From: Kroppenstedtia sanguinis
Lineage (GTDB): Bacteria; Bacillota; Bacilli; Thermoactinomycetales; DSM-45169
Length of the DNA stretch: 64,000 nt
Reading direction: 5' to 3'
Assembly (NCBI RefSeq): GCF_050433445.1
Contig: NZ_JBNPXF010000009.1
Coordinates: 62,001 to 126,000, forward strand
The notes under the pieces were generated by a model, which worked only from the letters and a program-made list of their open reading frames with translations, searched no databases and was not told the origin of the DNA. A program made the translations under genes and the position numbers. Position 1 is the first letter of the stretch. Every line of letters starts with the position of its first letter. Positions 43,714-51,578 of the stretch are shown one piece after another.

Positions 43714-45228
43714 TTAATCCGTCGAACATCCTTCAGCGCCAGAGCCTTGATTACTCCACACATTGTAAATATATCCGTCGTCATTTTTCTTGTGCAAATC
43801 TCCCAAATAAATCATGGCCCAGTTCTCAAAACCGCCAGGCTCTTTTTTGACCATCACGTTCCATCGTTGACAAGGGAATTCGTCATTCACCTGATCGAAA
43901 AGCTGATTCGCTCGTTCGTGAGCATTGCCGGACAATTCTTTGAGTTGCCCATCTACGTATTTATCCAATTCATCCGAATCGACTTCTCCAAGATCGGAAG
44001 GATTGCTGTTGAAGGCCAAATGGACGTAACCTTCAATCTCATCGGAGTGTTTTATCATTCCGTTGTGCCAAATGTGATAACCCCAACTGTCCCCACCCGC
44101 TTTAGACACCAGCACTTGCCATTTTTGTTGCGACAGATATTGATTCAAAAAGCCATGGAGTTGTTCCGCCCGTTCCATCGCTTTTTTATCTCCTTTTCCA
44201 TCTGCGCTGTAGGCGAGGTTAGAAAAGGTTTGCTCAAAATCATTTTTCAAATCCGCCTGGGAATCCGCCAATTGGAAATTGCGTGCCAATATGACGTCCA
44301 ATAGCCCGGCGCCGGGGAAATCCATCATGACTATACCGGTCCGCTTGATTTGATCTTCATCTTTGAACAGATACTCCAGGGCGTGCTTATTTACCCCTTT
44401 GTCGGCACCGGTTCCACCTGCAACGGTATAGGGATAGGCCCCCGCAGAACTTCCACTGAGGAAGTTAATGTACGGCTGGTTTTCATCCCCATCTTTTGTC
44501 TTTTGGAAATGGGTTTTTGCTTTCTCCCATTTTTTCTTGATGTGAAACACCGTCGGAACCGTATAATCATCCTGGAGGTTTTCGCCTAACGAACCCCAGT
44601 CCAGTCCGTAGGTCTTCCCTTCGCCATCAAAATTCTGAAGAATAACGATTTTTCCCCGAACCTCTTTCAAATCAGGAAGTTTCTTGTTGTCATAAGAGTC
44701 CGGCGGAACCCAGATGTATTCACCATTGGAGTCATGATCCAGGTACCACTGAAAGGTCTCCGCAAAAGAGCGACTGTTGTTGGAAGGCTTATGCTCCTCC
44801 TGCACCCGCATCAAGACCGTCTCTGAGGGATGATTTTTCAGGAATTCTCCTGTATCACGCAACACATCGCTGAAATTGGCCTTTTGATAGTCTCTTCCGT
44901 GGTGAATGGCAAATCGGTCATCGATGTGACGCGCTCGAATATCCAAAGCGCGAATCCCAGCTTGAAATTGATCCGGCAATCTGACCGACTGAGTTTTGGT
45001 CCAATCAGGTCCGTAAAAAGCAAGCGTGTCATGGGTTCCCGGAATCGAAAGCTGGGCTAGATTGGTGTCATCGGGAATCCAGCTCATCCAGTCGGGATGG
45101 CTGGTCTCGATATCTTTCCCATGCTGGTAGTCCCGGTGTTTCGCTGCAAAAGTATCTCCAGGAAAGGCCACCCCGGTGAAAAGTCCTGCAATCAACAGAC
45201 AACAAGTCATCCAAATCCACTTTTTCAA
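43714..45228 (-). CDS. Secreted phosphatidylinositol-specific phospholipase C
   Basis: 504 residues. A signal peptide covers the first 28 residues (WIWMTCCLLIAGLFTGVAF). The PI-PLC X domain follows, with the two catalytic His in SIPGTHDT and FAIHHG and conserved Asp/Arg in RALDIRAR. It cleaves phosphatidylinositol outside the cell. It is much longer than the roughly 300-residue Bacillus enzymes: from about residue 350 there is an extra domain (GFLNQYLSQQKWQVLVSKAGGDS..., ending WSNQGSGAEG) that I do not recognise. The start is TTG with AAGGAGGGG upstream. Confidence 0.88.
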   Translation of the reverse strand: MKKWIWMTCCLLIAGLFTGVAFPGDTFAAKHRDYQHGKDIETSHPDWMSWIPDDTNLAQLSIPGTHDTLAFYGPDWTKTQSVRLPDQFQAGIRALDIRARHIDDRFAIHHGRDYQKANFSDVLRDTGEFLKNHPSETVLMRVQEEHKPSNNSRSFAETFQWYLDHDSNGEYIWVPPDSYDNKKLPDLKEVRGKIVILQNFDGEGKTYGLDWGSLGENLQDDYTVPTVFHIKKKWEKAKTHFQKTKDGDENQPYINFLSGSSAGAYPYTVAGGTGADKGVNKHALEYLFKDEDQIKRTGIVMMDFPGAGLLDVILARNFQLADSQADLKNDFEQTFSNLAYSADGKGDKKAMERAEQLHGFLNQYLSQQKWQVLVSKAGGDSWGYHIWHNGMIKHSDEIEGYVHLAFNSNPSDLGEVDSDELDKYVDGQLKELSGNAHERANQLFDQVNDEFPCQRWNVMVKKEPGGFENWAMIYLGDLHKKNDDGYIYNVWSNQGSGAEGCSTD

Positions 45229-45260
45229 CCTGTTTTCCCCTCCTTTTTTGTCTTTACAGA

Positions 45261-45443
45261 CAAGGCTGTTGATTAACCATCAAGTGGATGATGGGAACGA
45301 AATGACCCTTCCGCTCTTCCCATTGCTCCATGGGAGGGTGGGATGGCTACGAACTCTTGCAAAGCAAAGAGAGCAAAAGCTCTTCACCCTCCCACCATCC
45401 CGACCTGATTTCCTGCCTAAAATACAGCTAATCAACACGCCTA
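45261..45443 (+). repeat. MITE-like repeat, short form (copy G)
   Basis: CAAGGCTGTTGATTAACC at the left and GCTAATCAACACGCCTA at the right. The flanking 9-mers CTTTACAGA (45252-45260) and CTTTACAAA (45444-45452) agree at 8 of 9, a target-duplication signature. Confidence 0.8.
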
Positions 45444-45790
45444 CTTTACAAATTATAACACACATTAATAAGAATTATGCGTAATTTTTGAATTCAGGGA
45501 GAAAAATCACACCTGTCACTGTCATCAGACATTCACAACCTGACCTGAAGAAAAACCAATCCCATCCTGCCCTCACCGCTCATAACTGTAGGATGTATCG
45601 GATCAGTTTCTCTATAAAAAAATAAATGTCTCCCCAAAAAGGCGGGACACCTGTTGCAGGGGTGTTCATACGGACCCAAAGAGTAGTTGACGAACTTCAG
45701 TATTGAGTCTAATATAATACCTATTATCCCGATATGAATTAAAATACAGGGATCTGCTGATCTGGATTCTCTTTCAAAAATAGATAAGTT
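45444..45790. other. AT-rich gap between two repeat copies
   Basis: No gene is seen. An ACACC / GGTGT hairpin lies near 45647-45668. Promoter elements for the symporter may lie here or within copy H, but I cannot fix them. Confidence 0.3.
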
Positions 45791-45906
45791 CAGGGCTGTT
45801 GATTAACCAGGAAATGGGTGAAGGAAGCAAAATTGACCTTTCGCTATTCACCCTCCTACCATCCCGACCTGATTTCCTGCCTAAAATTCGGCTAATCAAC
45901 ACACCT
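45791..45906 (+). repeat. MITE-like repeat, internally deleted (copy H)
   Basis: CAGGGCTGTTGATTAACCAG to GGCTAATCAACACACC in only 116 bp. The middle of the short form, including the central hairpin, is missing. It lies directly upstream of the symporter start. Confidence 0.72.
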
Positions 45907-45942
45907 ACAGTTTATTATTTTATACCGGGGAGGTTGACCCAT

Positions 45943-47262
45943 TTGTATACAAGTCTAGCGGTATCCGCCGTCGTGATCCTGTTTCTCGTCTGGTTGAAAC
46001 GAAAAAAAGTGAGCTTTGGCCTCCGTGTGTTGGTCGCCATGCTGTTGGGGGTAGCTGTCGGAGCCCTCTTGGGTAAGGATGCCGAAATCGTCGGTTTCCT
46101 CGGGGATGCATTTATCCATTTGATCAAGATGCTGGTCCTGCCACTGGTGGTGACTGCCATCATCACCAGCATCACCACTATCAAGGATCCTACCCAATTG
46201 CGAAAGCTCGGGGTGAAAACGATTGGACTGTTTCTGGCGACTGCGGTCATCGCCAGCCTTATCGGAATTCTCGTCGGCAATGCCTTCAACGTGGGAGCCG
46301 GCATGGATTTCAATGTGAAGGATCCTGGTGAAGCTCGGGAGATCCCTCCAGTCAGCCAAGTCTTTTTGGACATGATCCCGGATAATCCCGTCGCCAATGC
46401 AGCTGACGGCAAGATTCTACCAGTGATTTTTTTCGCCATGCTGATCGGAGTCGCGATCACCATTGAGTCCCGACGCGACCCGGACTCTGTCGAGCCGGTG
46501 AAACGCTTGGTCGAATCCTTTTCCCGGGTGATTTTCCGGGTGACCAAGATCGTTCTGAAGCTGACTCCCTACGGGGTTTATGGCTTGCTCGCTCAAGTGG
46601 CTGCCACCCATGGCCTCTCTACCCTGCTGCCCCTGATGGAGGTCGTGATCGCCGTTTACCTCGCCTGCCTGATCCATATGGTCGTCACTTACGGCAGTCT
46701 GGTCACTTTTGTGGCCAAAGTCAACCCGATTCGCTTTCTGAAAAAGATCTGGCCCGTGATCGTAGTCGCCTTCTCAACTCGGAGTAGCTACGGAACTCTC
46801 CCGGTCACCCTGAAGACACTGACCAACCGAGTGAAGGTCTCTGAGAAGATTACCAGCTTTGTCGCCCCCTTGGGCGCCACTATGAACATGGATGCCTGCG
46901 GTGGTCTCTATCCTGCCATCGTCGCGATCTTCGTGGCCAACGTCTTCCAAATCGACCTGGGCCTCACCGACTACCTGATCCTGATCACCACCGCCACCCT
47001 GGCCTCCATCGGCACCGCTGGCGTCCCTGGCACTGCTTCCATCATGACTACGGTCGTCCTGACCAGCATGGGCCTGCCTGTAGAAGGGTTGGCGATGGTC
47101 CTTGGCATCGACGCCATCCTGGACATGGCCCGCACCGCCGTCAACGTCACCGGCGACACGGTTACCGCCATCGTCGTCGCCAACTCTGAGGATGAATTCG
47201 ACCGCGATGCCTTTAACAGCGATCAAGCAGACGGCCTCGAACTTAACTCAGTATCAGTATAA
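45943..47262 (+). CDS. Dicarboxylate/amino acid:cation symporter, TcyP-like
   Basis: 439 residues with eight or more membrane segments and the DAACS re-entrant motifs AFSTRSSYGTLPVTLKTL and APLGATMNMDACGGLYPAI, plus the final SIGTAGVPGTASIM and INVTGD-like regions. Among this family it is closest in pattern to the Na+-coupled L-cystine transporter TcyP. The TTG at 45943 is the start (GGGGAGG 9 bp upstream); the upstream open frame is translated repeat H. Confidence 0.85.
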   Translation: MYTSLAVSAVVILFLVWLKRKKVSFGLRVLVAMLLGVAVGALLGKDAEIVGFLGDAFIHLIKMLVLPLVVTAIITSITTIKDPTQLRKLGVKTIGLFLATAVIASLIGILVGNAFNVGAGMDFNVKDPGEAREIPPVSQVFLDMIPDNPVANAADGKILPVIFFAMLIGVAITIESRRDPDSVEPVKRLVESFSRVIFRVTKIVLKLTPYGVYGLLAQVAATHGLSTLLPLMEVVIAVYLACLIHMVVTYGSLVTFVAKVNPIRFLKKIWPVIVVAFSTRSSYGTLPVTLKTLTNRVKVSEKITSFVAPLGATMNMDACGGLYPAIVAIFVANVFQIDLGLTDYLILITTATLASIGTAGVPGTASIMTTVVLTSMGLPVEGLAMVLGIDAILDMARTAVNVTGDTVTAIVVANSEDEFDRDAFNSDQADGLELNSVSV

Positions 47263-47277
47263 AGAAACCTTGACTCT

Positions 47278-47306
47278 GACCTCCCCTTGATGGGAGGTCC
47301 TTTTTA
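47278..47306 (+). terminator. Terminator of the symporter gene
   Basis: GACCTCCC / GGGAGGTC then T5. Confidence 0.88.
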
Positions 47307-47348
47307 GGTTGGAATCGAAGAATTGAACTCTTCGATTGGAAGCAATAG

Positions 47349-47373
47349 TTTTGTATTTCAAAATCATACAAAA
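47349..47373. promoter_or_regulatory. Inverted repeat upstream of the HTH-TPR regulator
   Basis: TTTTGTAT and ATACAAAA, eight matched bases with a 9-bp spacer, about 60 bp before the start. A second inverted repeat, AATCGAAGA / TCTTCGATT, lies at 47312-47336. Either could be an operator for autoregulation (inference). Confidence 0.45.
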
Positions 47374-47432
47374 GAGGGTAAAATGAGAGCAACACTAGTA
47401 ACGGGAAGGGAGTGTGCAACAGGATAAAAGGG

Positions 47433-48683
47433 ATGGGGATCAGCGAAATCGGTGAAATCATCCGAAAGGTACGGAAACAAAAAGGCAAGCGACTGGAAGA
47501 TCTGGCGGATAAAAATATTTCCACAGCAACCATCAGCAATATTGAACGAGGTGTCTCTCACGTTCGCCAAGATAAAATGTATTATCTACTGGACAAGTTG
47601 AATATCCCCCTGGAAAAAATCCCTGAATTGGTACTGGGCGAAAAAGAGGAACTAAGCCATTTAAAGTTTGAATTGGATGCGATTGAATCTCTCAAACGGA
47701 TGGGACAATGGACTGAAGCATCGCAGGCTTTAAACCGACTGGATCTATCCGATGATCATCCCTACGCTCCGGAATATTATTGGTTAAAAGGAACCATCCA
47801 CCTATTCCAAAAGAAGTACACCAAAGCCGAACGGTCCCTGATTGATGCAATTCGATTATCCAAACAAAGCAGTTACGCCGTCAATGCTAACATCGAAGCT
47901 TACTGTTTTAACGACCTCAGTCTGTGTAGCTACTTTCAGAACAATCTGGATCAGGCACTCCAATACACCAAAAGCGGACTCGCTGCAGTCAACCCCGAGG
48001 GTGAACGGGAATTTGTAAAATACATTTTGCTACGGAACCAGGCCACCTACTTGGAACGATTGGGGAGAGTGGTGGAAGCCCTGCGGATCGTCGAAGATAT
48101 ATGGGAGGAACTACCCCAAGTCCAAAAGACTGAAACAGTACTAGGATTTTATTGGCTGAAAAGTGAACTACTGCGAAAAAGCGGTGCCCTGAAGGATGCC
48201 ATCCCTGTCGCCCGAGAAGGGCTAAAACTGGCCAGCCTCAATCGTCATTTTTCCATGACCTACGATCATTGGGTTGTATTGGGTAGTATCTATATGGACC
48301 AAAAAGATTGGGAAAAAGCAGAAACCTCATTAAACATTGCCCTGAAAATCGCCAAAAATCATGTGAATGACAGCCGGGTGATTCGCGGGTACATACAACT
48401 GGGACTCCTGAACATACAGAAAAAACAGTGGCAAGCCGCTAAAGAAGCCTTACAAACAGCCATCATCAAAGGAGAGAAGCTCCAAAGCACAGCCTATCTG
48501 ACAGATGCGTTCCTTACCATGGGCAGCCTGTACTCGGCTCAGGAACAGCTAGAAGAAGCGGTCAGCTATTTTCACAAGGCTGCAGAGTTATCCGAAAAAC
48601 ATGACTACAAGGACAAAAAGGTTCAAGCTTGGTACCATTTGGCCATGTGCTTAAAAGATCGAATTCCATTGGAACTATCATAA
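47433..48683 (+). CDS. XRE-type HTH regulator with TPR domain (RRNPP-like)
   Basis: 416 residues. The N-terminal HTH (ISEIGEIIRKVRKQKGKRLEDLADKNISTATISNIERG) is followed by about six tetratricopeptide repeats to the end. This is the architecture of RRNPP peptide-sensing regulators (PlcR, NprR, AimR and relatives), which bind short secreted peptides after import. No signal peptide gene is visible after it: repeat copy I begins 4 bp past its stop. The ATG at 47433 is used; a GTG at 47412 is possible but has its ribosome site too close. Confidence 0.85.
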   Translation: MGISEIGEIIRKVRKQKGKRLEDLADKNISTATISNIERGVSHVRQDKMYYLLDKLNIPLEKIPELVLGEKEELSHLKFELDAIESLKRMGQWTEASQALNRLDLSDDHPYAPEYYWLKGTIHLFQKKYTKAERSLIDAIRLSKQSSYAVNANIEAYCFNDLSLCSYFQNNLDQALQYTKSGLAAVNPEGEREFVKYILLRNQATYLERLGRVVEALRIVEDIWEELPQVQKTETVLGFYWLKSELLRKSGALKDAIPVAREGLKLASLNRHFSMTYDHWVVLGSIYMDQKDWEKAETSLNIALKIAKNHVNDSRVIRGYIQLGLLNIQKKQWQAAKEALQTAIIKGEKLQSTAYLTDAFLTMGSLYSAQEQLEEAVSYFHKAAELSEKHDYKDKKVQAWYHLAMCLKDRIPLELS

Positions 48684-48687
48684 AGGC

Positions 48688-49190
48688 CAGCTGTTGATTA
48701 ACTAAAAAAAGGGCGGCGGAAGGGTGTCGTGTGCTGCCAAAGCGAGACCTGGGAGCGGAAGCGACTCTGGCGAGACTTGTGCCCTGTGGGTGCAAAGCGA
48801 CCTTTGCACCACGGGCACTACAATCCAAAGGAGCTGAAGCTCTAGATTAAGGTAGCACCACGGGCACTACAATCCAAAGGAGCTGAAGCTCTAGATTAAG
48901 GTAGCACCACGGGCACTACAATCCAAAGGAGCTGAAGCTCTAGATTAAAGTAGCACCACGGGCACTACAATCCAAAGGAACTGAAGCTCTAGATGAAAGT
49001 AGTCACCCTGCCCAGTGGAGAAGTCTTACGAGAGGCGTTTAGGGGCAACATTCTTCCCTATGTTGCTTCCGTAAGGCTTTGCCCCTGCCTAATGGTCAGA
49101 TTAGGCGTGGCCATTTTCGCTTCCTTGCTGGATCGCAACGGTCGCGTGGGTGAACACGATCTCCCCACCCTAAATATGGCTAATCAACTC
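48688..49190 (+). repeat. MITE-like repeat, long form, largest copy (copy I)
   Basis: CAGCTGTTGATTAAC to GGCTAATCAAC in 503 bp, in plus orientation. It contains the GCGAGACC..GAGACTTGTG module, four tandem 49-bp units and the common right half. Confidence 0.75.
48807..49002 (+). repeat. Tandem array of four 49-bp units
   Basis: Units start at 48807, 48856, 48905 and 48954. Each begins CACCACGGGCACTACAATCC and continues AAAGGAGCTGAAGCTCTAGA. The first three are nearly identical, the last has a few changes. There are no spacers, so this is not a CRISPR array. Other repeat copies hold one or two such units. Confidence 0.9.
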
Positions 49191-49195
49191 AAATC

Positions 49196-49228
49196 AAACC
49201 GGGACAGTCTGAGCGACTGTCCCGGTTT
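49196..49228 (-). terminator. Terminator of the coiled-coil gene
   Basis: A 14-bp perfect stem, AAACCGGGACAGTC / GACTGTCCCGGTTT, overlapping the stop codon. Confidence 0.85.
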
Positions 49229-49790
49229 ATGCTTTTCCCATGCCTTTGGTGATCTCCATAAAAGAGGGGATATCATAGTGTTCTGGGTTTCGATCATCCT
49301 GTTTCACCAACGGTTTGAGGTAGGGTTCTTTTCTCCCCTGCCCTTCCTGCTCCCAGTACTGTTGTAGCCGATCCTGGGCCTGGTTGAACAGGATGCGCAG
49401 ATCCGTCCGGTACGAAGCAAAGGAGGGATCCACCTCTTCCATCTGACCCATATATTCCTTGCACTGGCTCAAAAACTGGTGCAGATCCCGAGCCATCTCT
49501 CCTGCATCTTGGCGAGCTTCCACAGCCGAGCCCGTCGCCCCCGAATTGGATCCCCCACCTGGCGGGGATATCTTCCGCTGCAGATGCTGGATATTCCGTT
49601 GCACTTCATGAGTCTTCATCCCGATATTACGGATTTCATACCCAAATCCCGGCAATTCCGACTGCAACGTTTCCAACTCCTGCACCAACCCCTCCAGATA
49701 CTTCTCCATCCGTTGAAACCGCTTCTCCACAGTCTCCGCCAATTCCCTTCCCTCCCTCATGAATAAAACAGGCGACAACCTCCAAGTCAT
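49227..49790 (-). CDS. Coiled-coil protein of unknown function
   Basis: About 187 residues. Long helices rich in Glu, Gln and Leu (AETVEKRFQRMEKYLEGLVQ, VQRNIQHLQRKI) surround a Pro/Gly/Ser hinge, and the C-terminus is charged. No membrane segment or known domain. The start is uncertain: ATG 49790 (GGGGGA 8 bp upstream) or ATG 49760 at the beginning of the coiled coil. Not recognised. Confidence 0.6.
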   Translation of the reverse strand: MTWRLSPVLFMREGRELAETVEKRFQRMEKYLEGLVQELETLQSELPGFGYEIRNIGMKTHEVQRNIQHLQRKISPPGGGSNSGATGSAVEARQDAGEMARDLHQFLSQCKEYMGQMEEVDPSFASYRTDLRILFNQAQDRLQQYWEQEGQGRKEPYLKPLVKQDDRNPEHYDIPSFMEITKGMGKA

Positions 49791-49999
49791 CGCCTGTATC
49801 CCCCAAATCATTCTATAACGGTAGAAACTTCTTATATGAGTATAAACTGATACCGGAACCGGAAGCAACGTTTACAACAGGTTCTCTGTGTCTGGAAACC
49901 CATCCTCTAGCAAAACCGTTAAAAGTCTGCCATCCTTGTATAGAAATCTGTTTGATTTCCTATTATAGAAACAAAAGCAGTTTAAAAAGGAGAATCATC

Positions 50000-50125
50000 A
50001 TGAATTACAAACAGATCACCGTTGCCGGCGGCGGTGTTTTGGGTAGTCAGATTGCAATTGGCGAAGGATTCTATACCTATCCTAACCCCTCCTTCCTGGA
50101 CCCTGACTTTCTAAAAAGCAACTGA
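50000..50125 (+). pseudogene. Internally deleted 3-hydroxyacyl-CoA dehydrogenase relic
   Basis: A 41-codon ORF with a good ribosome site (AAAAAGGAG). Residues 1-19 (MNYKQITVAGGGVLGSQIA) are the NAD-binding start of 3-hydroxyacyl-CoA dehydrogenase, with the GxGxxG-type loop. From residue 20 the sequence (IGEGFYTYPNPSFLDPDFLK) matches the typical C-terminal end of the same family. About 250 central residues are missing in frame, so no enzyme can be made. The original terminator hairpin is still present. Confidence 0.75.
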
Positions 50126-50136
50126 CGGGTGTGGAT

Positions 50137-50189
50137 ACAAAACCCCTCCGGATCCACAGATGTGTGTGATTCCGGAGAGGTTGTTTTGT
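50137..50189 (+). terminator. Terminator after the dehydrogenase relic
   Basis: ACAAAACC.CTCCGGA pairs with TCCGGAG.GGTTGTTTTGT. Confidence 0.8.
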
Positions 50190-50311
50190 CTACTCCACTC
50201 TTTTCCCTTTCCAAGCAGCAGATTCCCTTTTCCAATTGGAGAATCCGACTTATCTTATGAGCCAAATCCAAAAACAGATTATACCTCCCCTGATCCGCAA
50301 GTTCCTGAAAC

Positions 50312-50622
50312 CAGGCGTGTTGATTAGCTATATTTTGGATGGGGAGATCGTGTTCACCCACGCGACCGTTGCCATCCGGCAAGGAAGTGAAAACTGGCCG
50401 CTCCAAATCTTCCGATCGGGCAGGGGCAAAGCCTTACGGAAGCAACACAGGGAAGAATGTTGCCCCTAAACGCCCTCTCGTAAGACTTCTCCGCTGGGTA
50501 GGATGGCAACCCTTAATCTAGAGCTTCAGCTCCTTTGGATTGTAGTGCCTGTGGCACAAAGGTCGCTTTGGCAGCACACGACTCCCTTCCGCCGCCCATT
50601 TTCTGGTTAATCAACAGCCCTG
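50312..50622 (-). repeat. MITE-like repeat, long form, with perfect target duplication (copy J)
   Basis: CAGGCGTGTTGATTAGC at the left and GGTTAATCAACAGCCCTG at the right, 311 bp, reverse orientation. It is flanked by identical 9-mers TCCTGAAAC at 50303-50311 and 50623-50631. It is the best-preserved insertion in the window. Confidence 0.88.
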
Positions 50623-50817
50623 TCCTGAAACCTCTTTTCCAACTGCCATGTAGAATGGTGAATCAGTGCTTGTAGATAATCACTGGGACTTAGCGGGTGA
50701 AACATTTGTTGCGGGGGATAGCTTTGTCCCGAGACAAACTGTTCTTTGTAGATGCCTTTCCCTGAAGTCAAGTTTATACCTTTTGTTGGACTAATAAGAG
50801 TACATCTACTTTTCCTC
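50623..50817. other. Gap between repeat copies J and K
   Basis: No supported gene. On the minus strand a short protein-like stretch (PLSPSDYLQALIHHSTWQLEKR) is read, without a start or ribosome site, ending inside copy J. It may be the C-terminal relic of a lost gene. Confidence 0.3.
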
Positions 50818-51072
50818 AAGATGTTGATTATCCAGGAAATGGGTGGCGGGAAACAAAATTGACCTTTCGCTCTTCCCATTACCCCCATCGTAAATGTTGC
50901 TTAAGGGGACGGGGAGGGTAGGACGGCTCCGATCTCTTGCAAAGAACGCATAGCGAGACCCGGGAGCGGAAAGCGACCCTGGCGAGACTTGTGCCCTATG
51001 GGTGCAAAGGCTCTCCACCGTCCCACCCCCGACCTTATTTCCTTCCTAAAATAGGGCGAATCAACACGCCTG
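50818..51072 (+). repeat. MITE-like repeat, short form with extra module (copy K)
   Basis: AAGATGTTGATTATCC to GGGCGAATCAACACGCCTG. It combines the short-form left part with the GCATAGCGAGACCCGGGAG module also seen in copy I, showing that the family is modular. Confidence 0.7.
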
Positions 51073-51151
51073 GTGTCATGTGACTCATTGATACTACCGT
51101 TTAAGGTCAGAGTCTCCTTTGGTGACTACACTAACTCCATAAAACTTCCAC

Positions 51152-51180
51152 AATCCAGCTATCACTGGATTTTTTCTTTT
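51152..51180 (+). terminator. Orphan plus-strand terminator
   Basis: AATCCAG CTATCA CTGGATT followed by a T-rich tract. No plus-strand gene ends before it (51073-51150 shows none). It may end a small RNA, or serve as a leader terminator for the prepilin-like gene 90 bp downstream. Confidence 0.6.
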
Positions 51181-51266
51181 TACAACCAAAGACCTATTGT
51201 TTAGAAAAGTCAAGATAATCTATCATCCAATTAACCAACAATCTTCCAAAATAGGAGGCGGGTTGA

Positions 51267-51578
51267 TTGGATCTTTTACGTTGGCTCTTTCGGGGAATCC
51301 GATCCAAAAGAGGTTCCCCCACTGTTGAATATGTGTTTGTGATGGTAGCCGCTACGATGTTGGCGGGAATTGTGGTTGGCATTGTGAAAAGTGAGCCCGT
51401 GCAGGCATCCTTACGACAAGTCATTTTCCCTTCCTTTATGATGAAAACGGAGAACCTTCCTGTAAGGCCGGGAAATACATGGCCAAAGAAGACCCTAAGC
51501 CCGAAAAGCCCGATCCTCCCGAAGATGAGTTCAGCCCTATTCCATTACATACGAAGCCCGAATCCACGCCTCCAGTAA
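51267..51578 (+). CDS. Flp/TadE-type prepilin-like protein
   Basis: 103 residues from a TTG with AGGAGG 8 bp upstream. A short basic lead, WLFRGIRSKRG, is followed by SPTVEYVFVMVAATMLAGIVVGIV. This fits the Flp-type IVb prepilin rule: cleavage after Gly, Glu at +5, Tyr at +6, then a hydrophobic helix. No prepilin peptidase, ATPase or Tad gene lies nearby. The last 30 or so codons overlap the next gene in another frame and look non-natural, so the real product may end or shift frame before that. Confidence 0.6.
   Translation: MDLLRWLFRGIRSKRGSPTVEYVFVMVAATMLAGIVVGIVKSEPVQASLRQVIFPSFMMKTENLPVRPGNTWPKKTLSPKSPILPKMSSALFHYIRSPNPRLQ

Noticed and set aside
48807..49002. Regular direct repeats as a possible CRISPR array
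   Set aside because: The 49-bp units are contiguous with no unique spacers, and the same units occur singly in other copies of the mobile repeat. No cas genes are present.
50607..50888. 93-codon minus-strand ORF between repeat copies J and K
   Set aside because: It begins inside copy K and ends inside copy J. Only the middle looks protein-like and there is no translation signal, so it is noted only as a possible relic.
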